DNA from: Solirubrobacterales bacterium 67-14
Lineage (GTDB): Bacteria; Actinomycetota; Thermoleophilia; Solirubrobacterales; 70-9
Reading direction: 5' to 3'
DNA length: 64,000 nt
Assembly: GCA_001897355.1 (NCBI GenBank)
Contig: MKST01000002.1
Location: 263,811 to 327,810, forward strand
Shown here: piece by piece, positions 56,783 to 64,000 of the stretch
Position numbering within the stretch: the stretch's first letter is position 1
How the letters are laid out: each line of letters begins with the position of its first letter
Made by a program: the position numbers and the translations under genes
Notes under the pieces: model-generated
The model's input: the letters and a program-made list of their open reading frames with translations, nothing else
The model's database searches: none
Told to the model about the DNA's origin: nothing

Positions 56783-57970
56783 ATGACCGCAGATTCTTAC
56801 CACAAGTCAGAGCAGCTAGATCCCACTGAGAAAGTGATCGTGGACCTAGTGCGACTCGGCTTGGATGGCGACGACGCATCGATTCGCCAGTTGGCTCGTA
56901 AACTCCTTCGCCAACGCAAGGGCAAGCCGGTCTCTGACACCTTCCGTGAACACCTAGGCAGCTTGCTTGTAGGGACCGACACGTCGCCAACACGCGGAGG
57001 GCAGCGTGCGGCAATGCCACTTGAGCCCGAGAGTCAGCTACCGCTCGCATCCGTGGAGGAACGACCGGTCGTCGAGGAGCCCATACTCAGTCCCAAGGCT
57101 ACTGAAGCGATCGGGCAGTTAGTGGCAGAACGTCGCGCTGCTTCGCAGCTGCAAGCCGCTGGCCTGGAACCACCCAAGACGGTACTCCTGTCCGGGCGAC
57201 CGGGGGTAGGTAAGACGATGACGGCGCGCTATCTTGCTCAAGAGTTGGAGTTGCCACTAGTCGGTGTTGAGTTGGCAACGTTGATGTCGAGTCTGCTAGG
57301 CAAGACCGGTCAAAACCTGCGGCAGCTGCTGGTCTACGCGCGGCAGGCACCGTGTGTGTTGCTGCTAGACGAGTTCGACGCCGTCGCCAAGCGTCGCGAC
57401 GACCAAAGCGATATCGGCGAGCTCAAGCGACTAGTCAACGTGCTGCTGGTGGAACTCGATCGTTGGCCCGCGAGCGGACTGCTGGTGGCAGCCACTAATC
57501 ACCCGCAGTTGCTCGATCCCGCGGTCGATCGGCGCTTTGACCTGCGCCTCGATCTCGACTTACCCGAATTGGAGGAGCGCATCGCGATCCTTGGACGGGC
57601 CGTTCGGCGTGCCGGCCAAGTCTCATCATGCGATGTGTTGGCAGCCTGTGCGTTGGCACTGAACGGTTCTAGTGGAGCCGACCTCGAACAGACGGTCGCG
57701 CACGCCGCGCGGCGTGCGGTTCTGGACGAAGTGAGCTTCGAGCGAATCCTCAGCGAGACGGTGCTGAAGCCGCTGGGAGATTGGTCCGACGCGGACACGA
57801 CTGAACGGGCGGCGTTCTGCGCGCTGGCAATTGATCAGCTCGGTCTTTCTCAACGTGAAATCGCCAAGTTGCTTGGGATCTCACATCCCACCGTCGGGAA
57901 GCTTGCGCAACGCTGGCGTACCGAGCTTAGCCCGCAGGCTGTACCCGAGCCCATGTTGGCGGCGAGCTGA
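56783..57970 (+). CDS. AAA+ ATPase with C-terminal HTH, partner of a subtilase
   Basis: 395 residues. An N-terminal helical region of about 100 residues is followed by an AAA+ core: Walker A LLSGRPGVGKTMTARYLA (about 138-150), a Walker B LLLDEFDAV, sensor 1 in VAATNHPQLLD, and an arginine-finger-like VDRRFDLRLDLDLP. The C-terminal 45 residues form a helix-turn-helix (LSQREIAKLLGISHPTVGKLAQRW) of the sigma-70 region-4 type. FtsH/Cdc48-like central features suggest remodelling of protein. It overlaps the subtilase start (TGATG), so the two are made together. Possible two-gene defence or stress system. Confidence 0.85.
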   Translation: MTADSYHKSEQLDPTEKVIVDLVRLGLDGDDASIRQLARKLLRQRKGKPVSDTFREHLGSLLVGTDTSPTRGGQRAAMPLEPESQLPLASVEERPVVEEPILSPKATEAIGQLVAERRAASQLQAAGLEPPKTVLLSGRPGVGKTMTARYLAQELELPLVGVELATLMSSLLGKTGQNLRQLLVYARQAPCVLLLDEFDAVAKRRDDQSDIGELKRLVNVLLVELDRWPASGLLVAATNHPQLLDPAVDRRFDLRLDLDLPELEERIAILGRAVRRAGQVSSCDVLAACALALNGSSGADLEQTVAHAARRAVLDEVSFERILSETVLKPLGDWSDADTTERAAFCALAIDQLGLSQREIAKLLGISHPTVGKLAQRWRTELSPQAVPEPMLAAS

Positions 57971-60342
57971 TGGCCTCCGACGATCGCGCCCGTAACCCAG
58001 TCGAGACGCAGCGTCCGTTGCTGGCGGGAGGAGAGCGACTGCGCGGCGAGGTCGAACGAGCAAGTGGCGGGGGTCCAAAGTGGCATCCACGTTCGCTTGA
58101 GCAGGCTCGCGAGATCCTCACCCCACAGGTCGCCGCGTTGCAGCGAGACGTCGCCGAGACCCCCAGTGGCCTGCGTGGCGCACGAGTCATCTTCGAAGCC
58201 ACGGTATTGCCCAACTACCTGGCCAACAGCTATTTCCCAGCCGAGTTGTTCCGCGCGGCAGACCTTGTGCCTGTTGGAACACGCGGCGCGGTCGCCGAGT
58301 ACAAGACCAAAAGCCGCCCGAGCGAGCCACGTCCCACCAAGACCTACCTGCTAGCCGGCGACGAACGGTCGCTAACGAAGGTGTCGGAACTGCTGCATGA
58401 GGCGGGGCCAGCACGCGGCATGAGCGCAACCGCACGCGATGCTCTTCGCCAGTTTGATGTGGTTCGGATGCCTCCCGTCGACGATGTACTGCGCAGCGAG
58501 CCCGACGCTCCCGCTGGAGCACTGGTCACATGGGAAGCCGTGCTGCATCCGGCGATCGCTGCCGGAGGCGAGCCCAGCGAGACCGAGCGCCGCTCCGTGC
58601 TGGAGAAGTGGGAAGCGTGGATCAGCCAGCTCGGTGGTGAGGTCGCTGTCGACTATGAGCGCCCGGTTAAGGGCCTCACATTCATACCCGTCCGACTGCC
58701 CGCCGATGCTGGCGAGATCGCGGCACGCTTCAACCCGTTGCGAGCGCTGCGACCCATGCCCCAGGTCCGACCGGTGCCAGTCGGGCCGTTGCGGATCGCA
58801 ACCACCGACACGCAACTGCCTACACCGCCCGCCGGTCAGCGGCCGCAGTCTGACGTGCGTATCGCTGCTTTCGACGGGGGACTCGATGACACCGTTGCTC
58901 ATGTAGGGCCGTTCGCGACGAACATCGACGTGACGCCGGAACTCCCCGACTCTCAGGCGGTTGCGCACGGAACGATGGTTACCAGCGCCTTGCTCTATGG
59001 CGCATTCGAACCGGATCAGCAGCTGCGCACTCCCGATGTCGGCGTCGACCATTTTCGTGTTCTGCCGGTACCCGCGAGCGATCAGTGGGATGTCGACCTG
59101 TACTGGATTTTGGATCGAATCGTAGAGCTGGTCAGACAGCGCGACTACCCGATCGTCAATCTCAGCCTCGGTCCGAACCTGTGTCTCGACGATGACGACG
59201 AACCGCACGCTTGGACAGCCCGACTGGATGAACTCACTGAGCAGCACGGGACGCTGTTCGTGTGTGCGGTGGGCAACAATGGCGAAAACGATGGCGACGC
59301 CGGCCTTAATCGCATCCAGGTACCCGGTGACATGGTCAATGGGATCGGGGTCGGTGCTTGCGACCGAGAGGCACCACACTCCTCGTGGAAGCGTGCCGCC
59401 TACAGCGCGATCGGTCCTGGTCGGCCGGGAGCGCGAATCCAGCCGATCGGTGTCGCGTTCGGCGGAAGCAACCACGCGCCGTATCGCGGAATCGCTCCCG
59501 GTGGCACAATCGGCGAAGCCCAGGGAACAAGCTTCGCTGCACCGACCGTCGCGCATGGGCTTGCGGCACTGACGGCGACCATCGGCCAAGACGCCGCGAC
59601 CCCCGACGTACTGCGTGCGTTCGCGATCCACTTCGCCGAGCCTGGTACTGACAACACGCTCATTGACCAGGTCGGGTTCGGTCGGCTGGCAGAGCGCTAC
59701 GATCCTCACTGGGATCTGCCGCCGCAGGACGTAACGATCCTCTACCGCGATGAGATCGAGCGCGGGCAAACGATCGCGTTGCCGTTCCCGCTGCCTGCCG
59801 ATGTCGTCTCAGGTCGGACGCTGAACCTCCGCTGGACGCTCGCCTTCGTTGCCCCAACCGATCCGACCGATCCCGTCGATTACACCCAGTCAGGATTGGA
59901 GGTCGCCTTCCGACCCCATGCGCGCCGCTATACCTTCCGCAAGACCGGGACCAACAAGTCGGTTCAACTCGACGTACAACGTGATCGCGAGAAGGTGCTC
60001 AAGCGGTTGCGCGACGGATGGGTTCCCGCGCCGCTCCCGACCACTCGCGCATCCGAGCGCCGCCGCAACGAAATACTCCAGCGCGAAGAGGGCAAGTGGG
60101 AGACTGCCTTGCACTACACCGAGCGCATGCGCTCCTCAAGCCTGTTCGATCCACAGCTCACTGTCTCCTATCTCGCACGCGAAGGCGGCACTCTTGTTGC
60201 CGCACCGCCGCTTGCATTCGCGATGCTGCTGACCATCCAAGCACCTACCGGAGTTGAGCTCTACGACGCTGTCCGGTCACGCTTCAACGTTCTAACACCG
60301 CTGACGGCGCAGATCCCGCTCAGGCTCCGCGCACAGAGCTAA
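57970..60342 (+). CDS. Subtilisin-like (S8) serine protease, intracellular
   Basis: 790 residues. About 290 N-terminal residues of unassigned sequence precede an S8 domain whose triad is visible: Asp in RIAAFDGGLDD (about 301), His in AHGTMVTSALLYG (about 332), Ser in GTSFAAPTVAHGL (about 521), plus the oxyanion Asn in AVGNNGEND. A C-terminal beta-rich domain of about 200 residues follows. There is no signal peptide, unlike most subtilases, so it should act in the cytoplasm, probably gated by the coupled AAA+ ATPase. The large N-terminal part may bind targets or act as a pro-region. Last gene of the island. Confidence 0.88.
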   Translation: MASDDRARNPVETQRPLLAGGERLRGEVERASGGGPKWHPRSLEQAREILTPQVAALQRDVAETPSGLRGARVIFEATVLPNYLANSYFPAELFRAADLVPVGTRGAVAEYKTKSRPSEPRPTKTYLLAGDERSLTKVSELLHEAGPARGMSATARDALRQFDVVRMPPVDDVLRSEPDAPAGALVTWEAVLHPAIAAGGEPSETERRSVLEKWEAWISQLGGEVAVDYERPVKGLTFIPVRLPADAGEIAARFNPLRALRPMPQVRPVPVGPLRIATTDTQLPTPPAGQRPQSDVRIAAFDGGLDDTVAHVGPFATNIDVTPELPDSQAVAHGTMVTSALLYGAFEPDQQLRTPDVGVDHFRVLPVPASDQWDVDLYWILDRIVELVRQRDYPIVNLSLGPNLCLDDDDEPHAWTARLDELTEQHGTLFVCAVGNNGENDGDAGLNRIQVPGDMVNGIGVGACDREAPHSSWKRAAYSAIGPGRPGARIQPIGVAFGGSNHAPYRGIAPGGTIGEAQGTSFAAPTVAHGLAALTATIGQDAATPDVLRAFAIHFAEPGTDNTLIDQVGFGRLAERYDPHWDLPPQDVTILYRDEIERGQTIALPFPLPADVVSGRTLNLRWTLAFVAPTDPTDPVDYTQSGLEVAFRPHARRYTFRKTGTNKSVQLDVQRDREKVLKRLRDGWVPAPLPTTRASERRRNEILQREEGKWETALHYTERMRSSSLFDPQLTVSYLAREGGTLVAAPPLAFAMLLTIQAPTGVELYDAVRSRFNVLTPLTAQIPLRLRAQS

Positions 60343-60410
60343 GCGCAACCATGCTCGCCGGCGGCGTGTCGGTTCGGCGGACCATTCCTAAACTGACGAT
60401 CCGCCGTCGC

Positions 60411-60431
60411 GGTACATTAACTGGTACATCG
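60411..60431. repeat. GGTACAT tandem pair beside attR (probable integrase arm site)
   Basis: GGTACAT TAACT GGTACATCG, period 12. The same heptamer pair with period 11 lies inside the left end at 44032-44051, in the same orientation, which points to a protein-binding site used in recombination. Confidence 0.55.
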
Positions 60432-60482
60432 AGAGCGCCCCGCGGTGGTGGGCGTGACCCGTGAGGGTCGCGCATCCCGCTT

Positions 60483-60544
60483 GTGGGGCGGAAAGTGCTT
60501 GATGGAGCCAGCCGGGATCGAACCGGCGACCTCCTGCTTGCAAA
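60483..60544. repeat. attR: 62-bp direct repeat overlapping tRNA-Ala
   Basis: Identical to attL at 43864-43925. Covers the 3' half of the tRNA gene up to the anticodon and 20 bases beyond, so integration leaves the tRNA whole. Confidence 0.95.
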
Positions 60545-60575
60545 GCAGGCGCTCTGCCAACTGAGCTATGGCCCC
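60503..60575 (-). tRNA. tRNA-Ala (UGC anticodon)
   Basis: 73 nt on the minus strand: GGGGCCA acceptor with the alanine-specific G3-U70 pair, anticodon loop TTTGCAA giving UGC, T loop TTCGATC and discriminator A. CCA is not encoded. It is the integration target of the island. Confidence 0.97.
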
Positions 60576-60639
60576 AGAGTGGACGGTGATTGTATGGGTT
60601 GGGGGCCGGCCGGACGCGTCACACAGATAGCCTGGGCCG

Positions 60640-61494
60640 ATGTCGATCGACGACCTTGCCACAACCCTCGGCCAACGCGATGGCCATCCGTCCGGTTCGA
60701 CGGTCATACGGGTTGACCAGGTCAACGTCTTTCGCTGGTCGACCGCGCTCAAGCAGCGGGTGATGCTGCTCGAAGGGGTGGACTGGCTGGTCGGCCGTGG
60801 CGAGCACTGGGTGATGCTCGGCCCGAACGGGGCCGGCAAGACGACCCTGCTCCACCTGGCCGCCGCCGACTCCCACGCCTCGGAGGGCACGGTAGATGTG
60901 CTCGGCAAGCGGCTAGGCAACACTGACATGCGGGCGCTGCGAGAGGCCATCGGCCTGGTTGACGCCCGCACCTCCCGCGCGATCCCTTCGCGCCGGCCGG
61001 TCTTCGAGACGATCGAATCCGGCGCCTTCAACAGCATCGCCCTGCAGCACCAGCGCCTCGACGAAAGCCATCGCGAGCGGGCCAGGGAGCTGATGGGCGT
61101 GGTCGGCCTCGGTGATCTCGAAACCCGCGCCTTCGGCGAGTGCTCGCAGGGCGAACGCCAACGGATCCTGCTCGCCCGGGCGCTGATGCCGAGCCCCGAG
61201 CTGCTGCTGCTGGACGAGCCCGCCTCCGGCCTCGACCTGCCGTCTCGCGAACAGCTGGTCTCGGCCCTGGTCTCGATGGCCGAGGGAGACCGCAGCCTGA
61301 CCACGGTCACGGTCACCCATCACCTCGAGGAGATCCCGCCGACCACAACCCACGCCCTGCTGCTCAAGGACGGAAGGGTGCTGGCCCAGGGCAGGGTCGA
61401 CGAGGCACTCACATCGGAGCACGTTTCCGCCTGCTTCGACCTGCCGATCGAGGTCCATCGCAACGGTGGCCGCTGGTCGGCGGCGATTCAGTAG
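60640..61494 (+). CDS. ABC transporter ATP-binding protein (YlmA/ModF-like)
   Basis: 284 residues with a single ABC domain: Walker A MLGPNGAGKTT, signature ECSQGERQR, Walker B LLLLDEPASGLD, and His switch VTVTHHLEEIP. The segment AIGLVDARTSRAIPSRRPVFETIESG and the CSQGE form of the signature resemble soluble ABC proteins of the YlmA/ModF kind, which have no permease partner. None is encoded next to it. Role uncertain: could serve a distant transporter or act in translation or stress. Downstream of tRNA-Ala on the opposite strand. Confidence 0.88.
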   Translation: MSIDDLATTLGQRDGHPSGSTVIRVDQVNVFRWSTALKQRVMLLEGVDWLVGRGEHWVMLGPNGAGKTTLLHLAAADSHASEGTVDVLGKRLGNTDMRALREAIGLVDARTSRAIPSRRPVFETIESGAFNSIALQHQRLDESHRERARELMGVVGLGDLETRAFGECSQGERQRILLARALMPSPELLLLDEPASGLDLPSREQLVSALVSMAEGDRSLTTVTVTHHLEEIPPTTTHALLLKDGRVLAQGRVDEALTSEHVSACFDLPIEVHRNGGRWSAAIQ

Positions 61495-61533
61495 ACGATC
61501 GACGAGAGCCCCACCCGCGAGGGGCGGCACCGG

Positions 61534-62535
61534 TCAGTCGCCGAAGTCGAAGTCCTTCGGTTCCTTCTGCTCGAACCAGAGCTGATCGTGCTCGGGCGTC
61601 TCCTCGAGAAAGTCCGGGGTCGCCTCGAGCACGTCGTCCTGGTCGAAGAACTCGCCCGAACCCTCGGCCTCCTGCTCCCCGGTGTCGGATTCCCCTCCGG
61701 CGGGCTGGCTCTCGGTGGCCGCATCCTCATAGAGCAACTCGGCCGAATCCTCTTCGGCGCCTTCTTCAACCGCCTCGTGTTCCGCTGAGTCGGCTTCGGC
61801 TTCCAGCTCGCCCGAGTCGGGTTCATCGAGGTCGACCTCGGCCGAGTCCGGTTCGGAGGAAACGTCGTACTCGACCGTCTCGCCGCCGGTCGCGGCGACT
61901 TCGCCGCTGTCGAGGGCACGATCGAGCTCGTCCGAGAGCGAGCTTTCGCTGAGGATGTCGATCTCGTCCTCTTCGGCGATCGCGGCGTCAACGTCGTAAT
62001 GCTCGGTCGGGTGGCTGGCCAGCTGGGCACGCTCGGCTTCGAGCATGTCGCCGGCGTCGCCTTCCTCTGCCGCCGGTTCGGGTGCGGGCTCCGCCGGTTT
62101 GGCTTCAGGCGATTCGACCGTGGCCTCGTCGGCCACCTCCGGTTCGGCCTTCGCTTCCTCGGGGGCCGGGGCCGGGGGCTCCGGGACCGGATGCTCGGCG
62201 AAAGTCGCGTCGGGTTCGGCCGGTGCCTCGCTCGGCTTGCCGGCTTCCTTTGCCTTGGCGGCTTCCCGGGCGACCGCTTCCTCGGCCGCAGCCTCGCGCT
62301 GACGGGTCGCTTCGAAGACCTTGTCGAGCTGATCGCCTTCGCCGGCCGGCGTGGTGATGCTGGACCCGGGACTGATGATTTGGGTCTCAGCTTCGCCCGC
62401 CTGCGGGCTGACAGCGTCGGGCCGTTCGGCTTCGCCGAAGGCCTCGTCCTCCAATCCCTTCAGTTCGGATTCGTCGGCCCCGTGCTGGCGTTTCAGCTCG
62501 AGGTGTTCCCGGATTGCCTCGTCGAGAATTCCCAT
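61534..62535 (-). CDS. Very acidic, low-complexity protein with conserved ends
   Basis: 333 residues, mostly Glu, Ala, Asp and Pro. The first 35 residues (MGILDEAIREHLELKRQHG) form a likely amphipathic helix and the last 35 (DVLEATPDFLEETPEHDQL...FDFGD) look like a short linear motif; both appear more constrained than the disordered middle. No signal peptide or transmembrane segment. Family function not known to me. It could be a scaffold that docks through its ends. Confidence 0.7.
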   Translation of the reverse strand: MGILDEAIREHLELKRQHGADESELKGLEDEAFGEAERPDAVSPQAGEAETQIISPGSSITTPAGEGDQLDKVFEATRQREAAAEEAVAREAAKAKEAGKPSEAPAEPDATFAEHPVPEPPAPAPEEAKAEPEVADEATVESPEAKPAEPAPEPAAEEGDAGDMLEAERAQLASHPTEHYDVDAAIAEEDEIDILSESSLSDELDRALDSGEVAATGGETVEYDVSSEPDSAEVDLDEPDSGELEAEADSAEHEAVEEGAEEDSAELLYEDAATESQPAGGESDTGEQEAEGSGEFFDQDDVLEATPDFLEETPEHDQLWFEQKEPKDFDFGD

Positions 62536-62644
62536 TGATCTCTCAGTAGCTAACGGTCGTGGTAAAGACTATGCGGTTTCTACGGACATGTGCATGAGCT
62601 CTCCCTACTTTGCACGCCGGGACTCCGTATCCTTTGTCGAACGC

Positions 62645-62717
62645 GGGGCTATAGCTCAGTTGGCAGAGCGCTTGGATCGCACCCAAGAGGTCGCCGGTTC
62701 GACTCCGGCTAGCTCCA
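62645..62717 (+). tRNA. tRNA-Ala (CGC anticodon)
   Basis: 73 nt: GGGGCTA/TAGCTCC acceptor with G3-U70, anticodon stem CTTGG/CCAAG with loop ATCGCAC giving CGC, T loop TTCGACT, discriminator A; no encoded CCA. Two kb from tRNA-Ala(UGC). Confidence 0.95.
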
Positions 62718-62748
62718 TGACATCCTGCCCGCCGTATTAACGAGAAGT

Positions 62749-62777
62749 CGGGCCCGGGCTTTTTCCGCCCGGGCCCG
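62749..62777 (+). terminator. Terminator hairpin after tRNA-Ala(CGC)
   Basis: CGGGCCCGGGC, loop TTTTTCC, GCCCGGGCCCG: perfect 11-bp stem about 30 bases after the tRNA. T-rich tail short (TCTT). Confidence 0.7.
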
Positions 62778-62813
62778 TCTTCGCATCACCTGTGTGTTTC
62801 GGTCGCCGGACGG

Positions 62814-62924
62814 TTAGATGCTTCTGCTTGCCACGCTTCTCCGGGAAGATGCCCGGGCGCCCTTCTTTTGCTGGCGCTGAAGGAGCCAGTAGAGAATTGG
62901 GTTCTTGTCTTTCTGCGGATTCAT
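62814..62924 (-). CDS. Possible 36-residue basic peptide
   Basis: Too short for the ORF track. ATG 62924 to TAA 62814 encodes MNPQKDKNPILYWLLQRQQK followed by a Ser/Arg-rich tail. It starts 28 bases after the MFS stop on the same strand. Ribosome site weak (GAACGAAAGAAC), so translation is only possible. The helical ILYWLLQRQQK segment could be membrane-active or bind a partner. Confidence 0.35.
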   Translation of the reverse strand: MNPQKDKNPILYWLLQRQQKKGARASSRRSVASRSI

Positions 62925-62952
62925 CGCGTTCTTTCGTTCGTAGCTCTTTGAA

Positions 62953-64000
62953 TCAGGCCTGCTCGTAGGCGGGCTGGCCTTCGGGCTCCCGGACTTCCTG
63001 TGTGCGAAGATCTGCCTTGGGCTTCTCGAGGACCGTTACGGCAAGAAGCACCCCGAGCAGAACCAGGCCCGCGCCGATCGCGAAGGCGAGCTGGTAGCCG
63101 TCAGTCAGGGCTGCAGCCTGGCCCACGCCATCGGCCAGCCGGTCGTCAGTACGAGTGGTCGACATCGTCACCAGCAGGGCCAGTCCCAGGGCCCCACCCA
63201 TCTGCTGGGAGGTGTTGACCAGGCCCGAGGCCAACCCGGCATCCTCGACCGTGGCCCCGGACATCGCCAGGGTCATCAGGGCCGGGAAGCCGAGGCCGGC
63301 GCCGATGCCGATCATCAGCATCGAGGGCAGCAGGTCAGTGACGTAGTGACCGTCGACCGAGACGCGGGAGAGCAACAGCAGCGCCACCGCGATCAGCAAC
63401 AGGGCCGGCACCAGCACCGGCCGCGGGCCATAGCGGTTGACCAGCTGCGGAGACCATTTCAGGGACATCGCGCCGATCCCGATCGAAAGCGGCAGGAACG
63501 CCACCCCGACCTCGATCGCCGTGTAGCCGAGCACCCGCTGCAGGTAGAGCGCCCCCATGAAGAACATGCCGAAGAGGCCGGCCACCATGAGGATCTGGAC
63601 CAGGTTTGCTCCAGCCACATTGCGGCTGCGGAACACCGAGAGCGGCATCAGCGGATTCTTCGCGGTCGCTTCGCGGGTGATGAATCCGGCCAACAGGGCC
63701 AGTGAAATTGCTCCGAGGATCAGGGTGGTGGCCGAGCCCCATCCGGTGTCGGCCACCTGAACCACCGTGTAGACGGCGAGCATGATCGAACCGGTTATCA
63801 GCGCCGCGCCGGAGAGATCGGCCCCATGATGCAGGCCGAGCCCTTCCTCGTGCTGGAGTACCCGGCGGGCCATGACCGCGGTGACGACGCCGATCGGCAG
63901 GTTGACGAAGAAGATCCAGTGCCAGGAGAGGAGTTCGGTCAGGACGCCGCCGAGCAGCAGCCCCAGCGACCCACCGGCGGCCGCGACGAAGCTGTAGACG
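62953..64000 (-). CDS. DHA2-family MFS exporter (EmrB/QacA-like), 5'-truncated by window edge
   Basis: Proton-driven drug or metabolite exporter. The reading frame continues past the track start (63873) to the right window edge with GGSLGLLLGGVLTELLSWHW and FFVNLPIG, which are the motif-C and helix 5-6 region of the 14-helix DHA2 family. The visible part covers roughly helices 5-14, including LVNRYGPRPVLVPAL and DAGLASGLVNTSQQMGGALG. Ends in a charged tail (EKPKADLRTQEVREPE). The N-terminal third lies beyond the window. Substrate cannot be told. Confidence 0.92.
   Translation of the reverse strand, partial: VYSFVAAAGGSLGLLLGGVLTELLSWHWIFFVNLPIGVVTAVMARRVLQHEEGLGLHHGADLSGAALITGSIMLAVYTVVQVADTGWGSATTLILGAISLALLAGFITREATAKNPLMPLSVFRSRNVAGANLVQILMVAGLFGMFFMGALYLQRVLGYTAIEVGVAFLPLSIGIGAMSLKWSPQLVNRYGPRPVLVPALLLIAVALLLLSRVSVDGHYVTDLLPSMLMIGIGAGLGFPALMTLAMSGATVEDAGLASGLVNTSQQMGGALGLALLVTMSTTRTDDRLADGVGQAAALTDGYQLAFAIGAGLVLLGVLLAVTVLEKPKADLRTQEVREPEGQPAYEQA

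Overview
The window is high-GC DNA (roughly two thirds G+C) with tightly packed, often 4-nt-overlapping genes, no introns and Shine-Dalgarno starts. The gene set (type-B succinate dehydrogenase, MetX/MetY/MetW, an actinobacterial-style NasA/NapA-like oxidoreductase, and many large secreted proteins with basic Lys/Val-rich C-terminal modules) suggests an actinobacterium, possibly Thermoleophilia/Solirubrobacterales. That placement is inference; no marker gene settles it.

Layout. 1-11 kb is housekeeping and envelope: undecaprenyl-diphosphatase, an SDR divergent from an acyl-CoA dehydrogenase, a NirK-like copper protein, the sdhCAB operon, and three tandem stand-alone SGNH proteins. 10.9-24.6 kb looks like a regulon for Amadori compounds (fructosamines, i.e. 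glycated amino acids or peptides). It holds a FrlB-like SIS deglycase, a peptide/opine-type ABC transporter, a class III aminotransferase, a FrlD-like kinase, a LacI regulator and an M20 / LysA-like decarboxylase / M20 trio. Four near-identical LacI-type operators lie in two tandem pairs, one before the deglycase and one between the divergent kinase and lacI transcription units. 24.7-28.5 kb carries an esterase and metY-metX-metW. At 28.58-28.86 kb is an odd tRNA (8-bp acceptor, 4-bp T stem, Sec-like D arm, UGA in the loop) whose anticodon arm is complementary to a segment just downstream, followed by a terminator. 29-31.8 kb has a molybdopterin oxidoreductase lacking its N-terminal Fe-S cysteines plus a small helical partner. 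32-43.7 kb is mostly secreted and surface proteins, with an L,D-transpeptidase.

A 16.6-kb integrated element occupies 43.9-60.5 kb. It is bounded by 62-bp direct repeats derived from the 3' half of a tRNA-Ala(UGC) gene. A tyrosine integrase lies beside the left repeat and the intact tRNA is at the right repeat. Cargo: two large secreted proteins (one preceded by an 11-nt poly-G tract that puts its best start out of frame), an RHH/VapC pair, an Xre/RES pair, a VapB/VapC pair followed by a HEPN-like protein, a larger PIN protein, and a translationally coupled AAA+ ATPase plus subtilisin-like protease. I see no replication or conjugation genes.

Right of the element the chromosome resumes with an ABC ATPase, a very acidic protein, tRNA-Ala(CGC) and a truncated DHA2-type MFS exporter. 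No CRISPR array, rRNA or transposase was seen.
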